Part shown: positions 55,055-64,000 of the stretch, in pieces | Position numbering within the stretch: the first letter of the stretch is position 1 | Layout of the letters: each line of letters starts with the position of its first letter | Origin: Pseudomonas moorei | GTDB lineage: Bacteria > Pseudomonadota > Gammaproteobacteria > Pseudomonadales > Pseudomonadaceae | Length of the DNA: 64,000 bases | NCBI RefSeq assembly: GCF_008801475.1 | Contig: NZ_VZPP01000001.1 | Coordinates: forward strand, 310,001 to 374,000 | Reading direction: 5' to 3' | The notes under the pieces: generated by a model | Told to the model about the DNA's origin: nothing | The model's input: the letters and a program-made list of their open reading frames with translations, nothing else | The model's database searches: none | Position numbers and translations under genes: made by a program

Positions 55055-55452
55055 GGGGCACTCCTAAGTTCGGGCGCACTTGCAGGTCGAGAATTAATGG
55101 TGATGACGCCCAGGATGACCAGGGCGACGCCAAGGCTTTTTGAAAGACTGAAATCTTCGTGAAACAGCGGCAGGCTGGCGGCCAACAGGTACACCAGTGC
55201 GTAGCTGATGCTCAGCAGCGAGTAGGCCCGGCCCAGGGGCAGGTCACGCAGGGCGAGGAGCCAACTGAGCATTGAAAGGGCATAGGCAAGGATAGCAGCC
55301 AGCACTACGGCCACAGCCGCCAGGTTGATCGGGGCGCTAAGCCATTGTTCCGGCGACGGCAGGTGACTCATGCTCCAGCGCATGCCCAACTGTGCGGCAC
55401 TGACCAGCAGCACGCTGCCCAGGGCGAAGGTGATTCCGCGTCGCTGGTTCAT
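55051..55452 (-). CDS. arnF: Undecaprenyl-phosphate-aminoarabinose flippase subunit ArnF
   Basis: 133 residues, four hydrophobic segments, small-multidrug-resistance fold. Start [26 protein letters not shown]; later segment [32 protein letters not shown]. It works with ArnE to turn undecaprenyl-phosphate-L-Ara4N to the periplasmic side. The ATG at 55452 overlaps the arnE stop by 4 bases; the longer open frame upstream is a shadow of arnE. Confidence 0.92.
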   Translation of the reverse strand: MNQRRGITFALGSVLLVSAAQLGMRWSMSHLPSPEQWLSAPINLAAVAVVLAAILAYALSMLSWLLALRDLPLGRAYSLLSISYALVYLLAASLPLFHEDFSLSKSLGVALVILGVITINSRPASAPELRSAP

Positions 55453-55793
55453 GCGTGTTGTCCCAACAGTGCCACGCCACCGATCACCAGCACTACACCC
55501 AGCCAGTGACGGCGGTCGATGGTTTCGTGGAAAAGGAAACGCGCGACCAGGGTGATCAGCACGAAATTGAGGCTCAACATCGGGTAGGCGATGCCAACTT
55601 CCAGGCGCTGCAACACCAGCAACCAGACCAGCAAGCCCAAACCGAGTGAGACGAGCGCCAGCCACAACCACGGCGAGCGCAGTTTCTGCGCCCAGCTCGA
55701 GGGTTGCCCGCGCCAGCTTTCGACGGCGTACTTCTGGGCAATCTGGCCCAGGCACGTCAGCAGGCAAGCGACCAGCAGCAGAATCAGGCTCAT
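55449..55793 (-). CDS. arnE: Undecaprenyl-phosphate-aminoarabinose flippase subunit ArnE
   Basis: 114 residues, four hydrophobic segments, EmrE-like fold. Begins [27 protein letters not shown]; the conserved [27 protein letters not shown] is in the second half. Partner of ArnF. The ATG overlaps the arnT stop by 4 bases. Confidence 0.92.
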   Translation of the reverse strand: MSLILLLVACLLTCLGQIAQKYAVESWRGQPSSWAQKLRSPWLWLALVSLGLGLLVWLLVLQRLEVGIAYPMLSLNFVLITLVARFLFHETIDRRHWLGVVLVIGGVALLGQHA

Positions 55794-57439
55794 GGCGCGG
55801 CCTGAGGAATTATCAAAATGACCAGATTGCCTTCCTCATAACGCTTGCCTTCCTTGGGCAGCTGTTCGAGCTCCTGCAGTTCCTCGTCACCTTTGACCCG
55901 CATCACAACGCCGACCGGGCCTTGTTGACGGGCTTCTCGCATCCATTGCTGGATCTGATCGGGATCGACGCGCTGCTTCAACGAATCAGGGTAGGCAAGG
56001 CCGTACTTCAATTCGCCAATGGTGTTGTAGAAAGACACGTCCGGACGCTTCATTCGCCAGGCCAGCGCCGAAGCTGCCCCCAGATCGTTGCTCAGCAACC
56101 TGGCGCTCTGGCCGAGTTCCTGCGCATGATCGAGGATGAACTGATCAGGCGTCTTGTTGGCGACCACCGAGTTGGGCAAGCCGGCCGGCAGCAGGCCGAT
56201 CAGCAGCAGGCTGCCAAAGGCCGGAGCTCCCCAGCATTGCAACGGCCTGAAGGCTTGCAGCAGGTTGGCCATGATCCAGCCGATCAGACCGATAAACACC
56301 AGCACCAGGTTGTGCAGTTCATGGTCGTACAACGGCTTTTTAAGTTGCAGGTAGACCAGGGCGAGCAGGGTGATCAGGCCCAGCGCCAGGTTGAGAATAC
56401 CGTTGATACCGAGGATCCGGCCTTGTTCCAGTTTCAGCCGATCAGCCAGGGTGTGACCCAGCAGCAAAGCCAATGGCAGCAGGCACGGCAGGATATAGGC
56501 AGGCAGCTTGCCTTTGCTCAGGCTGAAAAAGATCAGCGGCATCCACAGCCACAGCAAAAGGAACGCGATGTTGCTCTGGCGCCGGGTCTGCCACGCCTGT
56601 TTCAGCGCAGGCGGCAGCAAAGCCACCCACGGCAGGCTGAACCCTACCAGCAACGGCAAGTAGTACCACCATGGCGCATCATGCTGGGCATCTTCCCCGG
56701 CGAAGCGGCGGATGTGCTCGTGCCAGAAGAAGAATCGCCAGTAGTCGGGCTCCTGCGCATGCACCGCCAGGACCCAGGGCAGGCTGACGGCCACGGCCAC
56801 GACTATCGCCACCGGACCGTAGACCAGCAACTCGCGCCAGCGTTTTTGCCAGAGCATCCAGGGCAGGGCGATCAGCACCGGCAGCAGCCAGGCGAGAAAC
56901 CCCTTGGTCATGAAGCCCATGCCACACGCCAGCCCCAGCACCGCCCAGGCCGTCAAACGTTGGCCGCGGCCTGTGCCATCGACTGCGAACCACAAGGCAA
57001 CCAGACTGAGGTTGACCCAGAAAGTGAATTGCGGATCGAGGTTGGCGTATCCGGCCTGGGCGGCGATCACCGTGAGGCTCATATACAGCAGCGCACAGGC
57101 GAAACTCTTGCGCGGCTCGTTCCACATCCGCCGTGCGATCAGGTAGCACAGTAATACGCTCAAGGCCGTGCTCAGCGCCGAAGCGAAGCGCACGCCGAAC
57201 AGGTTTTGACCGAACAGCGCCTGACCGATGGCGATCATCCAGTAGCCGGCGACCGGTTTCTCGAAATAGCGCACGTCCATGAAATGCGGCGACACCCAGT
57301 TGCCACTCAGCAGCATTTGCTGGCTGATCTGGGCGTAGCGGGTTTCATCGGGAATCCACAGGCCATGGGTTCCCAGAGGCAGCAGGTATGCCAGCGCCAT
57401 AAGCACCAGCAACAGCGGCAATGCCCAGCGTTTGCTCAT
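55790..57439 (-). CDS. arnT: Lipid A aminoarabinose transferase ArnT
   Basis: 549 residues. About twelve to thirteen membrane segments and a C-terminal periplasmic domain. The first periplasmic loop has the catalytic Asp in [18 protein letters not shown], followed by [18 protein letters not shown], both characteristic of ArnT. It moves L-Ara4N from undecaprenyl phosphate to lipid A phosphates at the outer face of the inner membrane, lowering negative charge and giving polymyxin resistance. The ATG overlaps the arnD stop by 4 bases. Confidence 0.94.
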   Translation of the reverse strand: MSKRWALPLLLVLMALAYLLPLGTHGLWIPDETRYAQISQQMLLSGNWVSPHFMDVRYFEKPVAGYWMIAIGQALFGQNLFGVRFASALSTALSVLLCYLIARRMWNEPRKSFACALLYMSLTVIAAQAGYANLDPQFTFWVNLSLVALWFAVDGTGRGQRLTAWAVLGLACGMGFMTKGFLAWLLPVLIALPWMLWQKRWRELLVYGPVAIVVAVAVSLPWVLAVHAQEPDYWRFFFWHEHIRRFAGEDAQHDAPWWYYLPLLVGFSLPWVALLPPALKQAWQTRRQSNIAFLLLWLWMPLIFFSLSKGKLPAYILPCLLPLALLLGHTLADRLKLEQGRILGINGILNLALGLITLLALVYLQLKKPLYDHELHNLVLVFIGLIGWIMANLLQAFRPLQCWGAPAFGSLLLIGLLPAGLPNSVVANKTPDQFILDHAQELGQSARLLSNDLGAASALAWRMKRPDVSFYNTIGELKYGLAYPDSLKQRVDPDQIQQWMREARQQGPVGVVMRVKGDEELQELEQLPKEGKRYEEGNLVILIIPQAAP

Positions 57440-58320
57440 GCGCCTTGCACTCCCAGCCAGCCTTCGCGACCTTCGAGTGCGCCGCGTACCACGCGACCGA
57501 CCGGCAAACTGCCAGGGGTATCGGGCAGCAAATCACCCAGGGGTTGAAAGTGGATGCCACGCTGCCGCGCATCGCTCAGCAGGTGGCGGAAATCATTGGC
57601 CATCAGAATCCCTTCTACTTCGGCATGGATCGTGTAGACGTTGATTTTTTCCGGGGTGAACCGGTCAAGGATAAAGCTGTTGAAGTCTTTTGCGGCGATA
57701 TGCGGGCCAACCACTTCGTCGAACGTCGGCAGGTCCACGGGGATTTGCGGTGTGCCCAGACGTCCATCGGCCAGCTTCGGCTGGAACAGGCTCTGACCAC
57801 GGCAATCGCTGTTATAGCGAAAACCGAATCGCTGCTTGGCCTCGATCACGCGCTCGTCCGCGCGCCAACCGGCGGCGGCCGAACACTCGATCTTTGCCCC
57901 GAGAATGTCGCTGAGGGTGTCCACGCCACGCCGGATCTGCTCGATCAATTGCGCGTCGTTCCAGCGCCCGGCATTGGCTTGCCAGCCATGGTGATCCCAG
58001 GCGTGCAGGCCGACCTCATGGCCGGCGTCACGGGCCTGACGCATCAAGTGCCCGAGATCGCGGCCAATCGGTTTGCCCGGCCATGCAGTGCCGGCCAGCA
58101 GGATGTCCCAGCCATACAGGCCGGCCGCGTTTGAGCGGAGCATTTTCCAGAGGAATTGTGGACGGATGAGGCGCCACAAGTGGCGCCCCATGTTGTCCGG
58201 GCCAACGCTGAAGAAAAACGTCGCCTTGACTTGTGCTTCGTCCAGCATTTCCAGCAACCGGGGCACCCCCTCACGGGTGCCTCGGTAAGTGTCGACATCG
58301 ATGCGTAGGCCTGCCTGCAT
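57436..58320 (-). CDS. arnD: Undecaprenyl-phosphate-4-deoxy-4-formamido-L-arabinose deformylase ArnD
   Basis: 294 residues, NodB/polysaccharide-deacetylase fold. Metal and base residues are seen in [12 protein letters not shown] (Asp pair), [15 protein letters not shown] (His residues) and later YNSDCRG. It removes the formyl group after transfer to undecaprenyl phosphate. The start overlaps the arnA stop by one base (TGATG), and the length matches the family. Confidence 0.93.
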   Translation of the reverse strand: MQAGLRIDVDTYRGTREGVPRLLEMLDEAQVKATFFFSVGPDNMGRHLWRLIRPQFLWKMLRSNAAGLYGWDILLAGTAWPGKPIGRDLGHLMRQARDAGHEVGLHAWDHHGWQANAGRWNDAQLIEQIRRGVDTLSDILGAKIECSAAAGWRADERVIEAKQRFGFRYNSDCRGQSLFQPKLADGRLGTPQIPVDLPTFDEVVGPHIAAKDFNSFILDRFTPEKINVYTIHAEVEGILMANDFRHLLSDARQRGIHFQPLGDLLPDTPGSLPVGRVVRGALEGREGWLGVQGA

Positions 58321-60311
58321 CAGCGCTTGTCCGCGATTTCGAGCATGGCTTCGCGCAGGAAGAAGTCCAGGGTGTTACCGATGGTTTCACGCATTTCCAC
58401 GGTCGGCTCCCAGTTCAACAGGCGCTTGGCGTTGGCGATGCTTGGCTTGCGGTGTTCCACGTCCTGGTAACCGGCACCGTAGAACGCCTTGCTTTCCACG
58501 TCGCGGAAACCGGCGAAAGGTGGGAAGTTGTCGCGCAGCGGGTGAGCTTCGAACTGACGCAGCAGCTCTTCGCCCAACTGACGGATGCTGGCTTCGTTGT
58601 CCGGGTTGCCGATGTTGATGATCTGACCGTTGCAGACATCGTTGTCGTTGTCGATGATCCGCGCCAGCGCTTCGACGCCGTCGGCGATGTCGGTGAAGCA
58701 GCGTTTCTGCTCGCCGCCGTCAAACAGGCGGATCGGCGTACCTTCCACCAGGTTGAGGATCAGCTGGGTGATGGCACGGGAGCTGCCGATACGTGCCGAA
58801 TCCAGACGGTCCAGACGCGGACCCATCCAGTTGAATGGACGGAACAGGGTGAAGTTCAGGCCTTTGGCGCCGTAAGCCCAGATCACGCGGTCCAGCAGCT
58901 GCTTGGACACGGAGTAGATCCAGCGTTGCTTGTTGATGGGACCAACAATCAGGTTCGAGGCATCTTCGTCGAAGTTCTTGTCCTGGCACATGCCATAGAC
59001 TTCCGAGGTCGACGGGAAGATCACGCGCTTGTTGTACTTGACGCAGTAGCGCACCAGCTTCAGGTTTTCCTCGAAGTCCAGTTCGAACACGCGCAGCGGG
59101 TTGCGGGTGTATTCGATCGGGGTGGCAATGGCCACCAGCGGCAAGACCACGTCGCACTTCTTGATGTGGTATTCGATCCACTCGGAGTGAATGCTGATGT
59201 CGCCTTCGACGAAGTGGAAGTTCGGGTGGCTGCGCAGGCGGTCGATGGCGTCGGAACCGATGTCCAGGCCATAAACCTCGTAGCGGTCATCACGCAGCAG
59301 GCGCTCGGACAGGTGGTTGCCAATGAAACCGTTGACGCCGAGGATCAGCACACGGGTGCGACGCGGCGCACGACCGGACTCGGCACCACGCAGCACGGAA
59401 CCGTCCACCAGGCCCAGCTCGTTGGCCAGTTGCGGGCCGCTCAGGTACAGGCCGTTGTCGTTGCGCTGGCCAGCGGTGATGATCAGCGAGTCTTCGCCAC
59501 AGGCAATGCGCAGCGGGTCGACACTGATCACGCGGCCCGGAGCCTGGCCTTCGTTGCCCTTGGCCACTTCGGCACTCCAGACAATCAGCTTGTGCTCGCC
59601 CACCGCGCAGAACGCGCCCGGATACGGCTGGGTCACGGCACGAACGAGGTTGAACAGTTCTTCTGCCGGCTTTTGCCAGACCAGCTTACCGTCGGCTGGA
59701 GTGCGGCGACCGAAAACGCTCGCCTTGGATTCATCCTGCGGGGTTTCAGTGACTTTGCCTTGCAGCAGCAGCGGCAGGGTGTCGCGCAACAGGTCGGTGG
59801 CAGCCTGGCGCAATTTGCCGTGCAGGCTCAGTGCGGTGTCGCTGCGCTCGATTGCGACTGGGCGCTGGGCGAGGATCGCGCCGGCATCGGCACGCTTGAC
59901 CATGCGATGCAGGGTTACGCCGGTTTCGGTCTCGCCATTGACCAGCACCCAGTTGGCTGGCGCACGGCCACGGTAGCTTGGCAACAACGAGCCATGCAGG
60001 TTGAACGCACCCTTGCGGGCGGTGGCCAGCAATGGCTCGCTCAGCAGGTTGCGGTAGTAGAACGAGAACAGGTAGTCGGGGTCGAGCTTGCTGATGCGTT
60101 CGATCCACAGCGGATGGTTGGCATCTTCCGGTGCGTGCACGGTGATGCCCTTGCTCGCGCATAGCTGCGCAACGGAGCCGTAGAAGGCATTTTCCTTGGG
60201 ATCATCGGCGTGAGTGAACACGGCCGCGATTTCAATACCGCTGGCGAGCAGGGCTTCAATACCGGCACAACCGATATCGTGGTAGGCGAAGACAACAGCT
60301 TTTGCGCTCAT
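58320..60311 (-). CDS. arnA: Bifunctional UDP-Ara4N formyltransferase / UDP-glucuronate decarboxylase ArnA
   Basis: 663 residues, the normal fused length. The N-terminal half is a formyltransferase with [19 protein letters not shown] holding the catalytic His and Asn-type residues. The C-terminal half, from about residue 318 ([20 protein letters not shown]), is an extended-SDR decarboxylase with the Tyr-Lys pair in [14 protein letters not shown]. It oxidatively decarboxylates UDP-glucuronate to UDP-Ara4O and later formylates UDP-Ara4N. Start overlaps arnC stop (ATGA). Confidence 0.95.
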   Translation of the reverse strand: MSAKAVVFAYHDIGCAGIEALLASGIEIAAVFTHADDPKENAFYGSVAQLCASKGITVHAPEDANHPLWIERISKLDPDYLFSFYYRNLLSEPLLATARKGAFNLHGSLLPSYRGRAPANWVLVNGETETGVTLHRMVKRADAGAILAQRPVAIERSDTALSLHGKLRQAATDLLRDTLPLLLQGKVTETPQDESKASVFGRRTPADGKLVWQKPAEELFNLVRAVTQPYPGAFCAVGEHKLIVWSAEVAKGNEGQAPGRVISVDPLRIACGEDSLIITAGQRNDNGLYLSGPQLANELGLVDGSVLRGAESGRAPRRTRVLILGVNGFIGNHLSERLLRDDRYEVYGLDIGSDAIDRLRSHPNFHFVEGDISIHSEWIEYHIKKCDVVLPLVAIATPIEYTRNPLRVFELDFEENLKLVRYCVKYNKRVIFPSTSEVYGMCQDKNFDEDASNLIVGPINKQRWIYSVSKQLLDRVIWAYGAKGLNFTLFRPFNWMGPRLDRLDSARIGSSRAITQLILNLVEGTPIRLFDGGEQKRCFTDIADGVEALARIIDNDNDVCNGQIINIGNPDNEASIRQLGEELLRQFEAHPLRDNFPPFAGFRDVESKAFYGAGYQDVEHRKPSIANAKRLLNWEPTVEMRETIGNTLDFFLREAMLEIADKR

Positions 60312-61327
60312 GGGTGAACCCGATCTGAAGAAGTGGAAGTGAGGCCATCGATGGTGGCAACGGAAACAGGAGAGGCAGGCTGACTACGCAGCACCTTTTC
60401 GATAAAGAAACGCGGACGAGCACGGACATCGCTGTACATGCGGCCCAGGTATTCGCCCAACAAGCCCATGCCAATGAATTGGCCGCCGGTGAATACGAAC
60501 AACACGGCGAACAGGACAAAGGTGCCACCGCCAGCCCAGCCGGCGCCGAATGCCAGACGCAAAAAGACCAGAGCGACGGCAAAGAGTACGCCGAGGGCCG
60601 CCATGCCGAAGCCGATGATGCTCAGCAGACGCAGTGGCGTGGTGGTCATGCAGGTCACCAGATCGAACATCAGGTTGATCAGGCGCATGGGGCTGTATTT
60701 GGAATCGCCGTGTTCGCGCTCGGCGTGGTTCACCAGGATTTCCGTGGTGTGACGGGCGAAGCTGTTGGCCAGGATCGGGATAAAGGTGCTGCGCTCGCGG
60801 CAGGCCAGCATGGCGTCGACTATGGTACGCCGGTAGGCACGCAGCATGCAGCCGTAGTCGCTCATGGCCACGCCGGTGGAGCGTTGCACGGCGAGGTTGA
60901 TCAGTTTCGACGGCCAACGGCGCAAGGCCGAGTCCTGACGGTTGTTGCGCACGGTGGCGACGACGTCGTAGCCCAGTTCGGCCTGGGCCACCAGGCGCGG
61001 GATTTCTTCAGGCGGGTTTTGCAGGTCGGCGTCGAGGGTGATCACCACGTCGCCCTTGCACTGCTCGAAACCGGCCATGATGGCTGCGTGCTGGCCGTAG
61101 TTGCGGTTGAGAATGACCGCCACTACCGGGCTGTCAGGGCGGGAGGCGGCCTGCTCCAGAATGTGCGCGGAGTCATCGCGACTGCCGTCGTCGACCAGGA
61201 CGATCTCGTAGGGGTGGTGCAATTGCGCGCACGCCGCTTCGGTGCGGCGCAGCAATTCCGGCAGGCTGTCTTCTTCGTTATAGACCGGAATCACGATCGA
61301 TACGAAGTTGATTGGGTAAGGTCTCAC
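60308..61327 (-). CDS. arnC: Undecaprenyl-phosphate Ara4FN transferase ArnC
   Basis: 339 residues. A GT2 glycosyltransferase domain ([48 protein letters not shown]) is followed by two membrane segments near 235-295. It loads formamido-arabinose on undecaprenyl phosphate at the cytoplasmic face. The start is a GTG overlapping the arnB stop by 4 bases. Confidence 0.94.
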   Translation of the reverse strand: MRPYPINFVSIVIPVYNEEDSLPELLRRTEAACAQLHHPYEIVLVDDGSRDDSAHILEQAASRPDSPVVAVILNRNYGQHAAIMAGFEQCKGDVVITLDADLQNPPEEIPRLVAQAELGYDVVATVRNNRQDSALRRWPSKLINLAVQRSTGVAMSDYGCMLRAYRRTIVDAMLACRERSTFIPILANSFARHTTEILVNHAEREHGDSKYSPMRLINLMFDLVTCMTTTPLRLLSIIGFGMAALGVLFAVALVFLRLAFGAGWAGGGTFVLFAVLFVFTGGQFIGMGLLGEYLGRMYSDVRARPRFFIEKVLRSQPASPVSVATIDGLTSTSSDRVHP

Positions 61328-62472
61328 AGGCGTGTGTCCAGGCAGTTTTCAATGGCGCCGACAACGCGCTCGACGTCATCGGTGGTCATGTCGGGGAACA
61401 GCGGGATCGAACACAGTCGGGCCGAGTTCCATTCGGTATTGGGCAGGTACAGGTCAGGATAGCGCTGGCGATACCAAGTATGCAGGTGTGTCGCGATGAA
61501 GTGAATCCCGGTGCCGATATTCTGTTCCTGCAGGGCTTTCATGAACGCTTCACGGTCCAGCCCGCAGCGCTCGGCATCGATACGCAAGATGAACAGGTGC
61601 CAGGCGTGTTGCTGCGCATGGGCGGGAATGGCCAGCGGTTGCACCGGCAGGCCTTCCAGGCGTTGCAGGTAGGTGTTGGCCAGCAGCGTGCGTTTGGCGT
61701 TGATCTCGTCCAGCCGCTCCAGTTGTACCAGGGCGATGGCCGCATTGATGTCGGCCAGGTTGTACTTGAATCCCGGCTCCATGACTTGTGCCTGGGGTTT
61801 ACGGCCATGGGTCAGGCGATCGTAAGCGTCGACACCCAGGCCATGGAACTTGAGCATGCGCACCCGCGTCGCCAGGGCTTCATCGTCGGTCACGAACATG
61901 GCGCCTTCGGCGCAGGTCATGTTCTTGATGGCGTGGAACGAAAAAATCGCGGTGCCCGTGGAACCGACGTGGCGACCTTTATACCGGGTACCCGCTGCGT
62001 GGGCGGCGTCTTCGATCACGGTGATCCCGTGCTTCTCGGCCAGTGCATACAACGGATCGAGATCGAACGCAGCGCCAGCGTAGTGCACCGGGATGATGGC
62101 TTTGGTGCGCGGGGTGATCGCCGCCTCGATGCTCGCCACGTCACTCATCAGCGTGTCGCGGTCAACGTCGACGAAAACGGGTGTCGCACCCAGCAGGCTG
62201 ATCATGTTGGCGGTGGACACCCAGGTCTGCGAGGGTGTAATGACTTCATCGCCCGGGCCGATTCCCAGCGCGAGTAAAGTGATATGCATGCCACCTGTGG
62301 CCGAGGACAGTGCCACGGCATGACGGCAACCGACATAATTGGCGAAGTGCTCTTCCAGTGCCTGGTTTTTCGGCCCAGTGGTTATCCAGCCTGAGCGCAG
62401 TACTTGTTCTACCGCGGCAATTTCCTCATCGCCGATACTCGGACGGGAGAAGGGAAGAAAAGCCTGACTCAT
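61324..62472 (-). CDS. arnB: UDP-4-amino-4-deoxy-L-arabinose aminotransferase ArnB
   Basis: 382 residues, PLP-dependent DegT/DnrJ/EryC1 family. The PLP Lys lies in [16 protein letters not shown]; cofactor-binding Asp is in [17 protein letters not shown]. It makes UDP-Ara4N from UDP-Ara4O with glutamate as donor. First gene of the operon. I chose the ATG at 62472, with AGAGGT four bases upstream; two codons more are possible. A candidate -10 box TAGAAT lies about 60 bases upstream with a weak TTGATG 19 bases before it. Control by PmrA, PhoP or ParR is expected from relatives but no clear site was found. Confidence 0.94.
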   Translation of the reverse strand: MSQAFLPFSRPSIGDEEIAAVEQVLRSGWITTGPKNQALEEHFANYVGCRHAVALSSATGGMHITLLALGIGPGDEVITPSQTWVSTANMISLLGATPVFVDVDRDTLMSDVASIEAAITPRTKAIIPVHYAGAAFDLDPLYALAEKHGITVIEDAAHAAGTRYKGRHVGSTGTAIFSFHAIKNMTCAEGAMFVTDDEALATRVRMLKFHGLGVDAYDRLTHGRKPQAQVMEPGFKYNLADINAAIALVQLERLDEINAKRTLLANTYLQRLEGLPVQPLAIPAHAQQHAWHLFILRIDAERCGLDREAFMKALQEQNIGTGIHFIATHLHTWYRQRYPDLYLPNTEWNSARLCSIPLFPDMTTDDVERVVGAIENCLDTRL

Positions 62473-62857
62473 GAGCACCTCTTGGCTGAAAACGTGAATA
62501 GCCGTTGAGGCTAGAAAATGGATCCGGTCGCATTCTAGACGCTAAAACACAAACTGCATCAACTACTTACTTGAGATTGGTGAGAAATACCATCAGTTGA
62601 CTTTTCCTGCAACGGTCGGCAGGTTGGGAAATGCCGAGGGTCGCCAGATCCGCCAGAGGTTATGCCCGATTTTGTGAAAGGAACATGAAAAAACGGTCGG
62701 CGAATCATTTATCCAGAATCTATTAAGCGACTGTTCAGACTTTTACCGTTTATCGCTGCGTTTAGCAGAAAAGTCTTACAGAAGTCTGGCATTTTATAGG
62801 GTCTGTTTTCCATCCTTAGTTGTTTCGTTGAATTGTTTTCATTCAAGGCCGTATCGT
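62473..62857. other. AT-rich divergent promoter region of arnB and the recombinase gene
   Basis: 385 bases with clearly lower GC than the surroundings. It holds the candidate arnB -10 box (TAGAAT on the minus strand, about 62.53 kb) and, on the plus strand, a direct repeat CGTTTA-N6-CGTTTA (62747-62764) that resembles a PhoP box but with one base too many between halves. No gene is seen. Confidence 0.5.
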
Positions 62858-63796
62858 TTGATTGACTTACCTGTTATTGACCCGAGTGTTCTCAGAACCA
62901 ATCCGCTGACGGTGTATCTGGCGCGACTGGCGCCGGCCAGCCAATTGACCATGCGGTACGTCCTGCAGGACGCTGCCGACCGATTGGGCTATGAAGATGT
63001 GAACATCGAAGAAATCCCCTGGCATCAGTTGCAACCCGAGGATGTGATTGCACTGGTTGCCACCTTGCGCGCGGACGGTTATGCGCCTAATACATCGTCG
63101 CTGTATGTCAATGCGGTGCGGGGGGTAATGAACGAGGCCTGGCGCATGAGCCTGATCAGTCAGGAGCATCTCTTGAAGATGCGCTCGGTCAAGGGCATTG
63201 CCGGCACGCGTCTGTCCCAGGGGCGCAATCTGCGGCGCTCGCTGATCCATGAACTGATGGAAGTGTGCGCCGCTGATCCACGACCGCAGGGCCTGCGGGA
63301 CGCAGCGATCATCGGGATTCTGTATGGCTCGGGGATGCGCAAATCGGAGTCGGTGAACCTGGACCTGAATCAGGTCGATTTCACTGAGCGCAGCCTTCAG
63401 GTCACCGCCAAGGGCAACAAGCAATTGATCAAATACGCCCCGGCCTGGGCCTTCGCCAAGCTCAACGCCTGGCTGGAACTGCGCCGTTCACAGCTCAAGG
63501 AGGGTGAGACGGACGACACCTTCCTGTTCAATCGCATACGTCGCGGTAGCCACATCACCCGTGAGCGCATCACCAAGCATGCGATCTACTACATCGCCCG
63601 CCAGCGGGGCGCCCAAGTGGGGGTGAAGATCATGCCCCATGATTTCCGGCGTTCGTTCATTACCCGGGTGATCGAGGAACATGATTTGTCGATCGCCCAG
63701 AAACTCGCCCATCACAGCAACATCCAGACCACGGCCAATTACGATGTGCGCGATGACAATGAGCGGCGCCGGGCGGTTGATCGTTTCGACCTTTGA
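62858..63796 (+). CDS. Lone tyrosine recombinase/integrase
   Basis: 312 residues from the TTG at 62858, preceded by AAGG at good spacing; another TTG at 62828 lacks a binding site and the first ATG is too far inside. The N-terminal SAM-like core-binding domain spans roughly the first 120 residues. The catalytic set is complete: Arg in GSGMRKSESVNL, Lys in VTAKGNKQLIK, His-x-x-Arg in MPHDFRRSFITR, His in KLAHHSNIQ and the nucleophile Tyr in QTTANYDVRDD. It resembles XerC/XerD and integron-type enzymes in size. No phage gene, excisionase or att duplication is seen next to it, so its target is unknown. Confidence 0.87.
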   Translation: MIDLPVIDPSVLRTNPLTVYLARLAPASQLTMRYVLQDAADRLGYEDVNIEEIPWHQLQPEDVIALVATLRADGYAPNTSSLYVNAVRGVMNEAWRMSLISQEHLLKMRSVKGIAGTRLSQGRNLRRSLIHELMEVCAADPRPQGLRDAAIIGILYGSGMRKSESVNLDLNQVDFTERSLQVTAKGNKQLIKYAPAWAFAKLNAWLELRRSQLKEGETDDTFLFNRIRRGSHITRERITKHAIYYIARQRGAQVGVKIMPHDFRRSFITRVIEEHDLSIAQKLAHHSNIQTTANYDVRDDNERRRAVDRFDL

Positions 63797-63806
63797 AGGG
63801 GAGGGT

Positions 63807-64000
63807 TCAGGGTTCGCTCAGTACATGGGCGTGACCGATGGTCGAGACCTGAACGGTACTGCCGGTCGGTGGCGCGTAGAGGCCTGAGCTGCGCACCAGC
63901 AGTGATCGACCTGGCTGCTCGTCAGTGTTCAATGGCTGCAACTCGACGGTCAGCGTGCAGGTATTGCCGCTGAAATCCCGTTCGGTTACCACTGCTTGGC
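63807..64000 (-). CDS. ABC transporter ATPase, C-terminal TOBE domain (cut by window edge)
   Basis: The last 63 codons of a gene that begins outside the window. The sequence VTERDFSGNTCTLTVELQPL, then RSLLVRSSGLYAPPTGSTVQVSTIGHAHVL matches the TOBE_2 domain ending the ATPases of iron(III), spermidine/putrescine and phosphonate importers. Which transporter it serves cannot be told from this piece. It converges on the recombinase gene, ending 10 bases from it. Confidence 0.7.
   Translation of the reverse strand, partial: QAVVTERDFSGNTCTLTVELQPLNTDEQPGRSLLVRSSGLYAPPTGSTVQVSTIGHAHVLSEP

Noticed and set aside
58233..60164. 643-codon open frame opposite arnA
   Set aside because: Shadow of arnA; no recognisable domain.
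62747..62764. PhoP-box-like repeat near arnB
   Set aside because: Spacing between half-sites is one base too long and the orientation faces the recombinase gene, so it is not claimed as a PhoP site.

Overview
The window is a 64 kb stretch of a high-GC gammaproteobacterial chromosome. Gene content and style point to the genus Pseudomonas, probably the P. fluorescens group: a kgu 2-ketogluconate operon with PtxS operators, an aruH-type arginine transaminase, sfnG, an arn operon ending in ugd, and many small REP palindromes between genes. I see no rRNA, tRNA, CRISPR array or insertion sequence. This is mostly core and adaptive metabolism.

Layout. 0-2.3 kb: an RcsB-like response regulator cut by the left edge, a small LuxR-type helix-turn-helix protein, and arginine:pyruvate transaminase (aruH). 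2.3-7.7 kb: the 2-ketogluconate operon kguE-kguK-kguT-kguD (minus strand) and its repressor ptxS; identical PtxS palindromes lie before kguE and before ptxS. 7.8-11.3 kb: a LysE exporter with an AraC regulator, a tandem fibronectin-III protein of unknown role, and a DUF1345 membrane protein. 11.4-18.0 kb: an RND efflux pump (membrane pump plus lipoprotein adaptor, no outer-membrane channel) divergent from an RstA/RstB-like two-component system. 18.2-20.0 kb: an exported TPR protein, an ECF sigma factor with no canonical start codon, and its anti-sigma factor. 20.3-22.7 kb: dienoyl-CoA isomerase-like crotonase, NudC and a TauE/SafE permease. 23.0-25.7 kb: sulfone/sulfonate-type sulfur scavenging (acyl-CoA-dehydrogenase-like flavoprotein; sfnG with a sigma-54 promoter). 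25.8-28.5 kb: a DUF1348 protein, a TetR regulator with an operator inside its own promoter, and pssA.

28.6-33.0 kb: a four-gene Efe iron-uptake operon (efeU, EfeO, EfeB, second EfeO/EfeM) behind a good Fur-box match. 33.2-43.6 kb: an AraC regulator and a set of acyl-CoA enzymes that fits the lower isoleucine pathway (acyl-CoA synthetase, SDR dehydrogenase, thiolase, acyl-CoA dehydrogenase, enoyl-CoA hydratase) next to a valine-like set (beta-hydroxyacid dehydrogenase, acyl-CoA dehydrogenase, 3-hydroxyisobutyryl-CoA hydrolase). 44.1-49.9 kb: a basic-amino-acid ABC transporter, an Lrp/AsnC regulator, a CtlX-like ureido hydrolase and an AstA-like succinyltransferase; together they suggest uptake of citrulline or a related compound, conversion to ornithine and entry into the succinyl pathway. 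49.9-51.9 kb: an HPP-family membrane protein and an MFS transporter. 52.1-62.5 kb: the lipid A aminoarabinose operon arnBCADTEF-ugd, extended by a second ArnT-like glycosyltransferase. 62.9-64.0 kb: a lone tyrosine recombinase with an intact active site and the C-terminal TOBE domain of an ABC ATPase cut by the right edge.

REP palindromes of at least three types occur in most intergenic gaps, often as inverted pairs. In two places (kguK and efeU) a REP supplies the last codons of the gene. All functional calls rest on reading motifs and on family knowledge; no database search was run.
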